A stretch of 64,000 nucleotides of DNA, from assembly GCA_947500775.1 (NCBI GenBank), contig CANMTD010000008.1, forward strand, positions 1 to 64,000, in the 5' to 3' direction. The notes below the pieces were generated by a model that saw only the letters and a list, made by a program, of their open reading frames with translations, was not told where the DNA came from and ran no database searches. The translations under genes were made by a program, and so were the position numbers. Of this stretch, positions 42,184-49,882 are shown one piece after another. Position 1 is the stretch's first letter; each line of letters starts with the position of its first letter. The stretch comes from an uncultured Paracoccaceae bacterium (lineage in GTDB: Bacteria; Pseudomonadota; Alphaproteobacteria; Rhodobacterales; Rhodobacteraceae).

Positions 42184-42214
42184 AGACTAGTCTCTATAGT
42201 TACTGTAGCTTCAA
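42184..42214 (-). promoter_or_regulatory. CadR/PbrR/ZntR-type promoter of the transglutaminase-CDF-ICMT operon
   Basis: On the minus strand: TTGAAG (42214-42209), a 19-bp spacer CTACAGTAACTATAGAGAC, then TAGTCT (42189-42184). Confidence 0.82.
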
Positions 42215-42243
42215 CCCCTTCTTTTAGAAACGATCTCTCGCAA

Positions 42244-42876
42244 CTACTTGTCCGTGTGAACTGCTTTGTGGTGTTCACCGTGTGCGTCGCGTAGGATATT
42301 GACACCGCCCCAGGCCGCGATCCCGGCGATAATCACACCGACGACTAGGTCGGGCCAGTTCGTTCCCAGCCAGGCAACGAGGCCACCTGCGACTACGATT
42401 CCGAGGTTTGCCGCAAAGTCGTTCCAGCTGAAAGTATTGGCCGCGCGGATGTTGACGTCCGGATCTTTGAGCCGAGCGAGCAACCAGACACAAACTGAGT
42501 TGATGGCCGCCGCGATCAGCGCCATGACGATCATAACGGTGCCAAGGGGATCCGACCCACCGACATAGCGGCGCCAAGCATCATAAAGGATCCCGATGGC
42601 GAACACGATCAGCAGGCCGCCCGAGACATTCGCCGCGCCACGTTTCCATTTCGCAGACCGCGACAATGCAAACAGACTGATTGCGTAGACCAAGCTGTCT
42701 GAAAGGTTGTCGAGCCCGTTGGTGATCAGGGCACTGGAATCCCCGAAGGTCCCAGTTGCGAAAAAGGCCGCAGCAAGACTGATATTGAGACCGAGAACGA
42801 TCCAAAGTGTGCGTCTTTCTGCTCGTTTTTCTGCCGCCATACTTCCCATTCCAATTTGTGAACTATGATCTTTCAA
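42244..42876 (-). CDS. Short CDF-type cation transporter lacking the cytoplasmic domain
   Basis: A 210-residue protein made of six membrane helices with the CDF TM2 site SALITNGLDNLSDSLVYAI (NxxDN) and TM5 site SWNDFAANLGIVVAGG (NDxxxN). It ends soon after TM6 with DAHGEHHKAVHTDK, so the C-terminal ferredoxin-like domain of ordinary CDF proteins is absent; such short members exist. The start is uncertain: TTG 42876 is close to AGAGAGG, and ATGs lie at 42849 and 42840. The 161-base stretch upstream shows no clear MerR-type promoter. Confidence 0.78.
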   Translation of the reverse strand: MKDHSSQIGMGSMAAEKRAERRTLWIVLGLNISLAAAFFATGTFGDSSALITNGLDNLSDSLVYAISLFALSRSAKWKRGAANVSGGLLIVFAIGILYDAWRRYVGGSDPLGTVMIVMALIAAAINSVCVWLLARLKDPDVNIRAANTFSWNDFAANLGIVVAGGLVAWLGTNWPDLVVGVIIAGIAAWGGVNILRDAHGEHHKAVHTDK

Positions 42877-43038
42877 CCTCTCTGGCAGATCAGGGTTCCG
42901 GATTGATTATTGATGGTCAGTTCCACGTACGACCGTCGGGAGCTTTCAGGCAGGCGCCCCAACCAATGCAGAGCATAGCCCTTTTTATGGGGCGATGAGA
43001 TCGCGATTTGAGACGGTTTCAAGTTCAAACCATAAAGT

Positions 43039-43365
43039 TCAATTGGTTCGTGGCGCGGCCAGTATTATAGCTGCGCCGAGCAAGCAAACGGCTGTGCCAA
43101 GCGCATCCCACCTGTCCGGTCTGTGACCCTCTGCAAGCCACATCCACAGTACCGAAGCCGCAATGTAGACTCCGCCATAGGCGGCAAAGGCGCGGCCCGC
43201 AGCAACCGTTTCGACTTGCGCCAGAAGCCACCCGAATACCACCAAGGCTACAATACCGGGTACGAGCCAAGCCGCGGATGCGCCGAGGCGCCACCAGCTC
43301 CAGATCGCGAAACACCCGGCGATCTCGGCCAAGGCCGCAAGCGGGTATGCAAGCGCGGCAGGCAT
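43039..43365 (-). CDS. ynfA: YnfA (UPF0060) family small membrane protein
   Basis: A 108-residue protein of four membrane helices with the family signatures [41 protein letters not shown] and [15 protein letters not shown] (each shown in part). YnfA proteins resemble small multidrug-resistance transporters. I use the internal ATG at 43365, matching E. coli YnfA; it lies 1 base after the MerR stop, so it is coupled to the regulator gene. Its partnership with a CadR/PbrR-like regulator is unusual but recurs in some proteobacterial metal islands. Confidence 0.85.
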   Translation of the reverse strand: MPAALAYPLAALAEIAGCFAIWSWWRLGASAAWLVPGIVALVVFGWLLAQVETVAAGRAFAAYGGVYIAASVLWMWLAEGHRPDRWDALGTAVCLLGAAIILAAPRTN

Positions 43366-43366
43366 C

Positions 43367-43795
43367 TCAGGCGCCGATCTCGTCATGTTCGGTCAAACAT
43401 TCGGAATGATCCCGCAACACCTCAAGCACCTTGCAATCGGCAGTACGTCCACCGCTGCATTCGTGAACCATGCGTTTCAGTTCGGTGCGCAGCGCCTTCA
43501 GACGGGCCATGCGCTGCTCCACCTGCTTTAGCTGGCGACGCGCAATCGCGTCGGCTTCTTCGCAGGGCCGATTGGGCTGGTCGCTGAGGTCGAGCAGCTC
43601 GCGGATCGCATCAAGCGAGAAGCCGAGTTGTCGCGAATGGCGGATGAAGGACAGTCGGTCGAGCTGTGCGTTGTCATAGCGCCTCTGTCCGCCTTCAGTC
43701 CGGCCAGGTTCGGGCATGAGCCCGATCTGCTCGTAGTACCGAATGGTCTGCACCTTTGTGCCGGTCTTCTTTGACAGAGTGCCGATCGTGAGCAT
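43367..43795 (-). CDS. CadR/PbrR/ZntR-type MerR regulator
   Basis: A 142-residue MerR activator starting [26 protein letters not shown]. The metal-binding cysteines are one in NRPCEEADA before the dimerisation helix (about residue 78) and two in [14 protein letters not shown]. This three-cysteine layout distinguishes Zn/Cd/Pb sensors from CueR. A further Cys/His tail ([10 protein letters not shown]) follows. It is the only intact regulator of this class in the window and thus the probable reader of the five TTGAAC/G promoters. The start at 43795 replaces a 23-codon longer ORF. Confidence 0.9.
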   Translation of the reverse strand: MLTIGTLSKKTGTKVQTIRYYEQIGLMPEPGRTEGGQRRYDNAQLDRLSFIRHSRQLGFSLDAIRELLDLSDQPNRPCEEADAIARRQLKQVEQRMARLKALRTELKRMVHECSGGRTADCKVLEVLRDHSECLTEHDEIGA

Positions 43796-43900
43796 CTTCG
43801 CCTCCATGAAAAAGTTACAGTCTTTGTAGGTTTTGCCGCCCCAATAGACAAGTGCCGGATTCACAGACGCGTGAGTTTAAGCCACAACGTGATTTCGCGC

Positions 43901-43931
43901 TTGAACCTCTAGTAGCTAGAGGATGTAAACG
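43901..43931 (+). promoter_or_regulatory. CadR/PbrR/ZntR-type promoter of the SCO-to-lnt operon
   Basis: TTGAAC (43901-43906), a 19-bp spacer CTCTAGTAGCTAGAGGATG with a perfect dyad, then TAAACG (43926-43931). The divergent MerR gene begins 106 bases away. Confidence 0.85.
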
Positions 43932-43967
43932 CGACAATAATCAAGAACCAAAATCAGGCGCGCAGGT

Positions 43968-44570
43968 TTGTCCCTTACATCGGCACAGAAATTTCTTTGG
44001 GTTTTGGCAGGCGTCGCGTCGCTTGCCTTCGTATGGCTTTTGCTCTGGTCGGACTATCGCGCTGACCGCGCCCGAACCGACAACGATCCAGCGTTTGTCG
44101 CTGCATTCGAATTGACGGACCACCAAGGTGTGGTTCGCACGGAAGAAGACTTTTCGGGGCGTTGGATGTTGGTATTTTTCGGCTTCAGCAACTGCCCCGA
44201 TGTCTGCCCGACGACACTGTCTGAGGTCGCGGCGGTGATGGACGGTCTGGGCGACAATGCCGCGAGGGTCCAGCCGATTTTCATAACCATCGACCCCGAA
44301 CGGGACACGCCCATGGCACTCGCCGAATTCGTTCCGCTGTTCGATGCGAACATCATCGGGCTGACAGGTACGCCCGAACAGATCGCCGCTACATCCGAAA
44401 CGTTTCCGATCTTCTTTGAACGCATCGAAGAGGCTACAGCTCCGGATGGCTACACAATGGGCCACACGTCACATCTGTTTCTATTCGACCCCGAGGCAGG
44501 CTTTGCAGACTCATGGCCCTATGGCACGTCCGCTGAAGAGATTCTCGCCGATCTGGAAGAGAGGATCTGA
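43968..44570 (+). CDS. SCO1/SenC family copper chaperone/thiol reductase
   Basis: A 200-residue protein with an N-terminal membrane anchor and thioredoxin fold. It has the copper site SNCPDVCPTTLSEV (CxxxC) and the distal histidine in MGHTSHLFLFDPEAG. SCO proteins metallate or reduce the CuA centre of cytochrome oxidase. The start is TTG at 43968. It is the first of ten plus-strand genes under a CadR/PbrR-type promoter. A second SCO (46145) is in the same operon. Copper-type proteins under a Zn/Cd/Pb-type promoter are notable. Confidence 0.9.
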   Translation: MSLTSAQKFLWVLAGVASLAFVWLLLWSDYRADRARTDNDPAFVAAFELTDHQGVVRTEEDFSGRWMLVFFGFSNCPDVCPTTLSEVAAVMDGLGDNAARVQPIFITIDPERDTPMALAEFVPLFDANIIGLTGTPEQIAATSETFPIFFERIEEATAPDGYTMGHTSHLFLFDPEAGFADSWPYGTSAEEILADLEERI

Positions 44571-44575
44571 CCGAC

Positions 44576-44998
44576 ATGAACCGCGTACCCGCAGAAACCG
44601 CCCTCGGGCTGGCATGGATCGTTGCCCTCGTCGCCTCGCTTGCTGTACTTTTCATCGGCGAAGTGATGGGGCAGACACCCTGCGTGCTGTGCTGGTTCCA
44701 GCGCGCCTTCATGTTCCCGCTCGCGATCATTCTCGGCCTCGGCCTTTGGTGGCGAGACGGCAGCGTCGGGCGCTATGGCATCGCTCTGGCGCTTGGTGGT
44801 GGCGTGGTCGCCCTGTGGCACATGGGCCTCTACGCGGGCCTGATCCCCGAACGCATCCAGCCCTGCACGGCCACCGGCCCCTCTTGCACCGATGATAACC
44901 AATTGGTCTTCGGCATTCCGATCCCGCTGATGGCGCTGGTCGCCTTCGCACTGATCGGGTTCCTGTCGGCACTTTCATTGAAGGAAACACAAACATGA
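44576..44998 (+). CDS. DsbB-family disulfide oxidase
   Basis: A 140-residue membrane protein with four helices, CxxC in TPCVLCWFQRAF and a second cysteine pair in QPCTATGPSC. The short length and loop fit BdbC/DsbB proteins that work with a DsbA partner. It sits directly upstream of a DsbA-like gene (overlap 4 bases, ATGA), forming a redox pair. Together they may oxidise SCO and PCu(A)C thiols or other envelope proteins. Confidence 0.88.
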   Translation: MNRVPAETALGLAWIVALVASLAVLFIGEVMGQTPCVLCWFQRAFMFPLAIILGLGLWWRDGSVGRYGIALALGGGVVALWHMGLYAGLIPERIQPCTATGPSCTDDNQLVFGIPIPLMALVAFALIGFLSALSLKETQT

Positions 44999-45654
44999 AT
45001 CGACGCGGCTTAATCCTGTCCGTTCTCGCCCTCGGCGTTGCCGGTTTCGGCGGAGCCACTTGGTACGCGACTCGCCCCGGCCCCGCGGCCGAAGCAAAAA
45101 CCGTTGCGCCGGAACTCGCGGACGCGATGATCCGCTCTTACTCGCCCATCCTCGGACCTGCCGACGCGCCCGTCACGATTGTCGAATTCTTTGACCCGGC
45201 CTGCGAGGCTTGCCGCGCCTTCCATCCGATCGTGAAGGACATCATGGCACAGCATGGAGATGCCGTCCGCGTCGTTATCCGCTACACCGCGTTTCATGGC
45301 GAGGCATCCGAGGAAGCGATCCGCGTGCTCGAGGCAGCACGCATGCAAGGCGTTTACGAGCCGGTGCTCGAAGCCGTTCTGCGGGATCAGCCGAGATGGG
45401 CGTCGCACGGCGCGCCTGAGCCCGGTCTGATCCTCCAGATCGCCGCCACTGCCGGACTCGATGCAGAGGCCGCGCGCACGCAAATGCTGGCACCGGATGT
45501 CGTTGCGATCCTGAATCAGGATCGTGCGGACGTCGAAACCGTGGGAGTTCGCCAGACTCCTACTTTCTTTGTAAACGGCAAGTCGCTCGATCCATTCGGG
45601 GAGGCAGAACTGCGTCGATTAGTGGCCGCGGAAGTTGCTGCCGTGCAAAGCTGA
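44995..45654 (+). CDS. DsbA-family thiol oxidoreductase
   Basis: A 219-residue exported protein, anchor or signal MNRRGLILSVLALGVAGFGG, then IVEFFDPACEACRAFHPIVKD with the active site CEAC, and the cis-proline segment GVRQTPTFFVNGKSL. CxxC with Glu-Ala between the cysteines is unusual for DsbA (CPHC) and closer to BdbD-like proteins. It overlaps the dsbB gene and precedes a PCu(A)C gene by 23 bases. Confidence 0.87.
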   Translation: MNRRGLILSVLALGVAGFGGATWYATRPGPAAEAKTVAPELADAMIRSYSPILGPADAPVTIVEFFDPACEACRAFHPIVKDIMAQHGDAVRVVIRYTAFHGEASEEAIRVLEAARMQGVYEPVLEAVLRDQPRWASHGAPEPGLILQIAATAGLDAEAARTQMLAPDVVAILNQDRADVETVGVRQTPTFFVNGKSLDPFGEAELRRLVAAEVAAVQS

Positions 45655-45677
45655 ATGGAAAAGGCAGGACCAAAACG

Positions 45678-46145
45678 ATGAAAAAGATTATTATGACGGG
45701 CACACTGGCCGCGCTCTTGACCTTTGGAGGGCTCTCAGTACCCGCACTGGCCGGACCCGTGGATGTCGTCGTCGAAAGCGCCTGGTCCCGCGCCTCCATA
45801 GGGATGAACCGCCCCGGGGCCGCCTACATGACGATCCGCAACACTGGCGACGAGCCGGTGACGCTGATTGGTCTTTCAACACCCCTCGCGATGATGCCCG
45901 AGATCCACGAGACGAAGACCAATGCCGAAGGTGTGAGTTCCATGAGCGCGGCAGGTGAGATCGCGATCGCCCCGGGCGAGAGCGTCGCGCTTGAGCCGGG
46001 CGGCCTCCACGCGATGTTGATGCGGCTACAACAACCCATGACGGAAGGGGAAACCTTTCCGCTGACCCTACTTTTTGTCGACGGGGGCGAGGTGACAGTC
46101 GAGGTGCCGATCCTTGGCATCGCCGCACGCGGACCGGAAGACTAA
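45678..46145 (+). CDS. PCu(A)C-type periplasmic copper chaperone
   Basis: A 155-residue protein with Sec signal MKKIIMTGTLAALLTFGG. The Cu(I) site of the PCu(A)C family is present: His in MPEIHETK, Met in VSSMSAA, and HAM in GGLHAMLMR (spacing about 12 and 21 residues). It hands Cu(I) to cytochrome oxidase with SCO help. It lies between the DsbA-like and second SCO genes; its stop overlaps the next ATG (TAATG). Confidence 0.92.
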   Translation: MKKIIMTGTLAALLTFGGLSVPALAGPVDVVVESAWSRASIGMNRPGAAYMTIRNTGDEPVTLIGLSTPLAMMPEIHETKTNAEGVSSMSAAGEIAIAPGESVALEPGGLHAMLMRLQQPMTEGETFPLTLLFVDGGEVTVEVPILGIAARGPED

Positions 46146-46771
46146 TGCGACGAAGGACGATCGCAGGATACGGCGCGGCCGGTGCCGGTGCAATTGCCTT
46201 GACGCTCTTCGTCGGTTGGTGGCGGGTCGACGGACCCGGTGCGCCCGAACCTATCGAGCAGCGGCCTATGGCTCTGACCGAGATGGATTTCCGCCTGACT
46301 GACCATGAAGGCAACGAGGTCGGGCCGGAAACCCTGATCGGGCGACCGACGATGGCGTTCTTCGGTTTCACTTACTGCCCCGATGTCTGCCCGACCACGC
46401 TCTCGGACATTTCAGGTTGGCTCGACGATTTAGGAGACGAAGCCAAACAGTTGAACGTGGTTTTCATCACGGTCGATCCCGAGCGCGATACCGTCGAGGC
46501 GATGGCAGAATATGTCAGTTATTTCCACCCAGCGATCCGCGGCTGGACGGGACCGGAGGGGCAGATTGCGCGCATCGCGGACGGCTTCCGCGCTGCCTAC
46601 GAGCGGGTGCCCACGGAAGGCGGCGACTACACGATGAACCACACGGCCAGCGTCTTCCTGTTCGGTGCCGCTGGACGGTTCGTCACCATGATTGACTATC
46701 ATGAACCGAGGGAATTCGCGGTACCGAAGATCCGCCGCGCGTTGGAAGAAGAAACGGAGGGAGCGACATGA
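46145..46771 (+). CDS. SCO1/SenC family protein, second copy
   Basis: A 208-residue membrane-anchored SCO protein: anchor IAGYGAAGAGAIALTLFVGW, FTYCPDVCPTTLSDISGW with CxxxC, FITVDPERDT, and the ligand histidine in TMNHTASVFLFGAAG. It is clearly related to, but distinct from, the SCO at 43968. It overlaps the PCu(A)C gene by one base and the M23 gene by four bases. Confidence 0.9.
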   Translation: MRRRTIAGYGAAGAGAIALTLFVGWWRVDGPGAPEPIEQRPMALTEMDFRLTDHEGNEVGPETLIGRPTMAFFGFTYCPDVCPTTLSDISGWLDDLGDEAKQLNVVFITVDPERDTVEAMAEYVSYFHPAIRGWTGPEGQIARIADGFRAAYERVPTEGGDYTMNHTASVFLFGAAGRFVTMIDYHEPREFAVPKIRRALEEETEGAT

Positions 46772-48141
46772 GGCTCAGAACTTTTGCGGCAGGTGTCGCG
46801 CTTGCGGGGACCGTTTCGGGGGCGGCTATCGCATTCTTCGATGTTCTGTCGAAAGAACCCGTGCCGCCAGAACTTGCCCAGGCAGGTAGCTGGATGCCCC
46901 AGCGTCCTGAAGCTCCCCGGAGCCTGGATATTCCGTTGTCGCTGCCAGCTACGGCGTGGGTGGAAGATACACCCGGCTTCGGCCCCTTGCCCCTGCTGCA
47001 GGCCGCTGTTGTTGACAGGCCGATGCAGGCCATCGAACCGCCCCTGTTGACTTGGTCTCGCGACATCTCTTCTGGTGAAACGCTCGACTCCTTGCTTTCC
47101 GAAGCCGGTCTTGCGGGAGCCGACAGGGCGGAAGTCGCCCTTGCACTTGGCGCGGAATACGATCTGCGACGGTTGCGGCCGGGGAATTCGGTCACTGTTG
47201 TTTCGACTATGGATGGCAGCCCCCGCACCGTCTCGCTCGCCGTCGAGGACGGGGTGCGGATCGAGGTGCTTTTTGGCGAGCAGGTGTCCACGCAGGTCGT
47301 GGCGCCGGATCCGGAGATCGTAACCCTTGCTGGGGAGGCCGTGATCGACACCTCGATCTTCGCGGCACTCGACAATGCCGGCATCCCCGCCCGATTTGCC
47401 GTGGACCTTGCGCAAATGCTGGGTGGAACCGTGGATTTCCGCCGTGAGATGGCTGGAGGCGAGACACTAAGGCTTCTCTGGCGCGAGACGCGCGTCGGCG
47501 ATGACAAGATCGGACAGCCGGACCTCGCCTTCGCCGCACTGGAAATCGGCGATTCGCTTTACGAGATCGTTTGGCCGGACGACGGCAGCGGTCAGGCGAC
47601 GATCTACGTCGATGGCGAGGTGCTTCGCGTCTTTGCACAGCCAGTCGAGGGCGCGCGCCTCAGCTCGGTGTTCGGGCGCCGCACACATCCTGTCTACGGA
47701 AACGTCCGGATGCACACCGGCGTCGATTTTGCCGCGGCAAGCGGGACGCCGGTACGGACGACGGCACCGGGCCGGGTCAGCTTCATCGGCTGGCGAGGCG
47801 GTTATGGACGCGTGGTCGAAATCTCCCATGGCTCCGAGACCATGACGCGCTACGCGCATCTCAGCGCCGTGTCGGAGGGCCTAACACAGGGCCAACGCGT
47901 GGCGGCGGGAGATGTGATCGGCCGCGTTGGCGCAACCGGCACAGCGACAGGTCCCAACCTGCACTACGAAGTCCTCGTAGATGGGCGTCCGACTGACCCT
48001 CTCTCTGACGACAGGCTCGCCGAAGCCGCAGAGAACGAGGTGGATGATACCGCCGCGCTGTTGCGTCTGACCGAGGCGCGCGCGCTTCTGACTGAAAACC
48101 TTGACAGCGAAATTGCCCAGACGACAACCGAAAGGCTCTGA
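46768..48141 (+). CDS. M23-family metallopeptidase (peptidoglycan endopeptidase)
   Basis: A 457-residue exported protein. The N-terminus is a signal or anchor, followed by about 280 residues with an OapA/LysM-like domain (ETLDSLLSEAGLAG). The C-terminal LytM domain has HPVYGNVRMHTGVDFAAASG (first His and Asp ligands), YGRVVEISHG and the last NLHYEVLVDG (H-x-H variant: LHYE). Intact ligands suggest an active D,D-endopeptidase that cuts D-Ala-mDAP crosslinks, which would complement the L,D-transpeptidases. It lies between SCO2 and DUF411 in the CadR/PbrR operon. Confidence 0.87.
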   Translation: MRLRTFAAGVALAGTVSGAAIAFFDVLSKEPVPPELAQAGSWMPQRPEAPRSLDIPLSLPATAWVEDTPGFGPLPLLQAAVVDRPMQAIEPPLLTWSRDISSGETLDSLLSEAGLAGADRAEVALALGAEYDLRRLRPGNSVTVVSTMDGSPRTVSLAVEDGVRIEVLFGEQVSTQVVAPDPEIVTLAGEAVIDTSIFAALDNAGIPARFAVDLAQMLGGTVDFRREMAGGETLRLLWRETRVGDDKIGQPDLAFAALEIGDSLYEIVWPDDGSGQATIYVDGEVLRVFAQPVEGARLSSVFGRRTHPVYGNVRMHTGVDFAAASGTPVRTTAPGRVSFIGWRGGYGRVVEISHGSETMTRYAHLSAVSEGLTQGQRVAAGDVIGRVGATGTATGPNLHYEVLVDGRPTDPLSDDRLAEAAENEVDDTAALLRLTEARALLTENLDSEIAQTTTERL

Positions 48142-48144
48142 CCC

Positions 48145-48600
48145 ATGAAACGCATGACCCAAGCTCTGACCATCGCGCTCGCCCTGTTCCCGGCGGCCCA
48201 GGCCCTCGCAGAGGCAACAGCGATAGACGTCCGCAAGACCAACGGATGCGGCTGCTGCCTGTCCTGGATGAACCATCTCGAGGAAAACGGATTCGCGCCG
48301 ACGGGCGAGAACATGTTTGGCGGGTCGCTGGTTCGTTTCAAGCTCGACAACGGCGTGCCGCAGCGCATGGTCTCCTGCCATACCGCGCTCATAGAGGGCT
48401 ACGTGATTGAAGGCCATGTCCCGGCCGCTGATATCCGCCGCCTTCTTGAGGAACGCCCGGACGCCGTCGGCCTCGCCGTTCCGGGAATGCCCTATGGCTC
48501 GCCCGGCATGGGGCCGGAAGAAAACCGTGAAGCTTATGATGTCTTCCTCATCCGCGAGGACGGGTCGACCGAAGTCTTTTCAAGCTACGCCGAAGGATAA
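48145..48600 (+). CDS. DUF411 periplasmic metal-binding protein, second copy
   Basis: A 151-residue exported protein, signal MKRMTQALTIALALFPAAQALA, then VRKTNGCGCCLSWMNHLEEN with the CGCC site and VPGMPYGSPGMGPEENREAYDV (Met-rich). It is a paralogue of the protein at 35564 with the line IEGHVPAADI in both. It is 3 bases after the M23 gene and 12 before the ZIP gene. Confidence 0.88.
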   Translation: MKRMTQALTIALALFPAAQALAEATAIDVRKTNGCGCCLSWMNHLEENGFAPTGENMFGGSLVRFKLDNGVPQRMVSCHTALIEGYVIEGHVPAADIRRLLEERPDAVGLAVPGMPYGSPGMGPEENREAYDVFLIREDGSTEVFSSYAEG

Positions 48601-48612
48601 TCTGGCCCGCTT

Positions 48613-49395
48613 ATGGAAAACCTGTCTCCGATAATGCTCGGCTTTCTCGGAAGCCTTGCCGCCGGATCGCTCACGGCAGTCGGAGCAATTCCCGTGCTGT
48701 TCGGGCGCATCCCGTCGCGGGCGACGCGCGATCTGTCGCTCGGCTTCGCTGCCGGCGTCATGCTCTCAGCCTCGTTCTTTTCTCTGATCATCCCGGCGTT
48801 GGATGCGGCGGAGCCGATGTTCGAGAACGGCGCGATGCCTGCGGCCATCGTTTGCGTCTCGATCCTTTTGGGCATGGGGGCCGTTGCATTGATGAATGAA
48901 AGGCTGCCGCACGAGCATTTCAGAACGGGACGCGAAGGGCCCGAAGCGGCGTCCTTACGGCGGGTCTGGCTGTTCATCATCGCAATCACGATCCACAACT
49001 TCCCGGAAGGCCTCGCGGTCGGAGTTGGCTTCGGTTCCGGAGGTATGGAAGGCGGTCTGCCACTCGCCATCGGCATCGGGCTTCAGAATGCGCCTGAAGG
49101 GCTGGCCGTTGCGGTATCCCTGTTGGGCGAAGGATATCCGAAGCTGCGCGCCTGGGGCATCGCCGCGCTAACGGGAATGGTCGAGCCGATTGGCGGTTTG
49201 CTCGGGGCCGGCATCATCACACTGTCGGAACCGCTGCTGCCATGGGGCTTGGCCTTTGCCGCAGGCGCCATGCTTTATGTCATCAGCCACGAAATCATCC
49301 CCGAAACCCATCGCAGCGGCCATCAGAACAAGGCAACGCTCGGCTTGGCCGTCGGGCTCGTTTTGATGCTTTTTCTCGATGTTTGGTTGGGGTGA
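48613..49395 (+). CDS. ZIP-family metal transporter
   Basis: A 260-residue inner-membrane transporter with eight helices. The TM4 and TM5 metal motifs are visible, ITIHNFPEGLAVGVGFG and GIGLQNAPEGLAVAVSLLG, with the binuclear site histidines and glutamates. ZIP proteins usually import Zn2+ (sometimes Fe, Cd) into the cytoplasm; in a resistance operon this is counter-intuitive, though some GufA-type members are bidirectional. The C-terminal MLYVISHEIIPETH follows. ZIP with LspA and a CadR/PbrR regulator recurs in Pb/Zn islands. Confidence 0.9.
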   Translation: MENLSPIMLGFLGSLAAGSLTAVGAIPVLFGRIPSRATRDLSLGFAAGVMLSASFFSLIIPALDAAEPMFENGAMPAAIVCVSILLGMGAVALMNERLPHEHFRTGREGPEAASLRRVWLFIIAITIHNFPEGLAVGVGFGSGGMEGGLPLAIGIGLQNAPEGLAVAVSLLGEGYPKLRAWGIAALTGMVEPIGGLLGAGIITLSEPLLPWGLAFAAGAMLYVISHEIIPETHRSGHQNKATLGLAVGLVLMLFLDVWLG

Positions 49396-49399
49396 CGCA

Positions 49400-49882
49400 A
49401 TGCCAGTGCATAAACTATCTCCGGTGATCGGCATTTTTGCGGCGCTTGCCGCTTTCGTAATCGATCAGATCACAAAAGCCATTGTTGTGGCGAATGCGGC
49501 CTCTTTAAGCACTGGAATCGCCGTGTTTCCAGGTTTTAACCTTGTCTTTTATCGCAATGATGGCGTCACTTTCGGATTACTTGGCGGCGCACCATGGTGG
49601 AGCCTCATAGCTCTCGCTCTTGCCATCTGCGGCTGGCTGGGGGTTATGCTGTTTCGCGCCGAAAATGCGGTTGAAACGCTCGCTTACGGAGCGATCATCG
49701 GTGGAGCCTCGGGCAATGTCATTGATCGTGTGCGGTATCGGGCTGTAACGGACTTCCTGGATTTCTACATCAACTCAACGCATTGGCCTGCCTTCAACAT
49801 GGCCGATGTGTTTGTCGTCAGTGGCGTGGGGCTCTTGCTCGCCGCACCCTGGATCAGTGCGCGGCGTCCGATCAAGTCGTGA
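49400..49882 (+). CDS. lspA: Lipoprotein signal peptidase LspA
   Basis: A 160-residue inner-membrane aspartic protease with four helices. Catalytic aspartates lie in ASGNVIDRVRYRAVTDFLDFY and in the final FNMADVFVVSG (normally FN-x-AD). It cleaves the signal peptide of diacylglyceryl prolipoproteins. PbrC of the lead-resistance pbr operon is an LspA homologue, so its place under a PbrR-like promoter matches known biology. The start is the ATG at 49400, five bases after the ZIP stop. Its stop overlaps the lnt GTG. Confidence 0.93.
   Translation: MPVHKLSPVIGIFAALAAFVIDQITKAIVVANAASLSTGIAVFPGFNLVFYRNDGVTFGLLGGAPWWSLIALALAICGWLGVMLFRAENAVETLAYGAIIGGASGNVIDRVRYRAVTDFLDFYINSTHWPAFNMADVFVVSGVGLLLAAPWISARRPIKS

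Noticed and set aside
42877-43038. Possible MerR-type promoter for the short CDF gene
   Set aside because: A TTGAAAG occurs but no dyad or 19-bp spacing is found, and it overlaps the TTG start itself.
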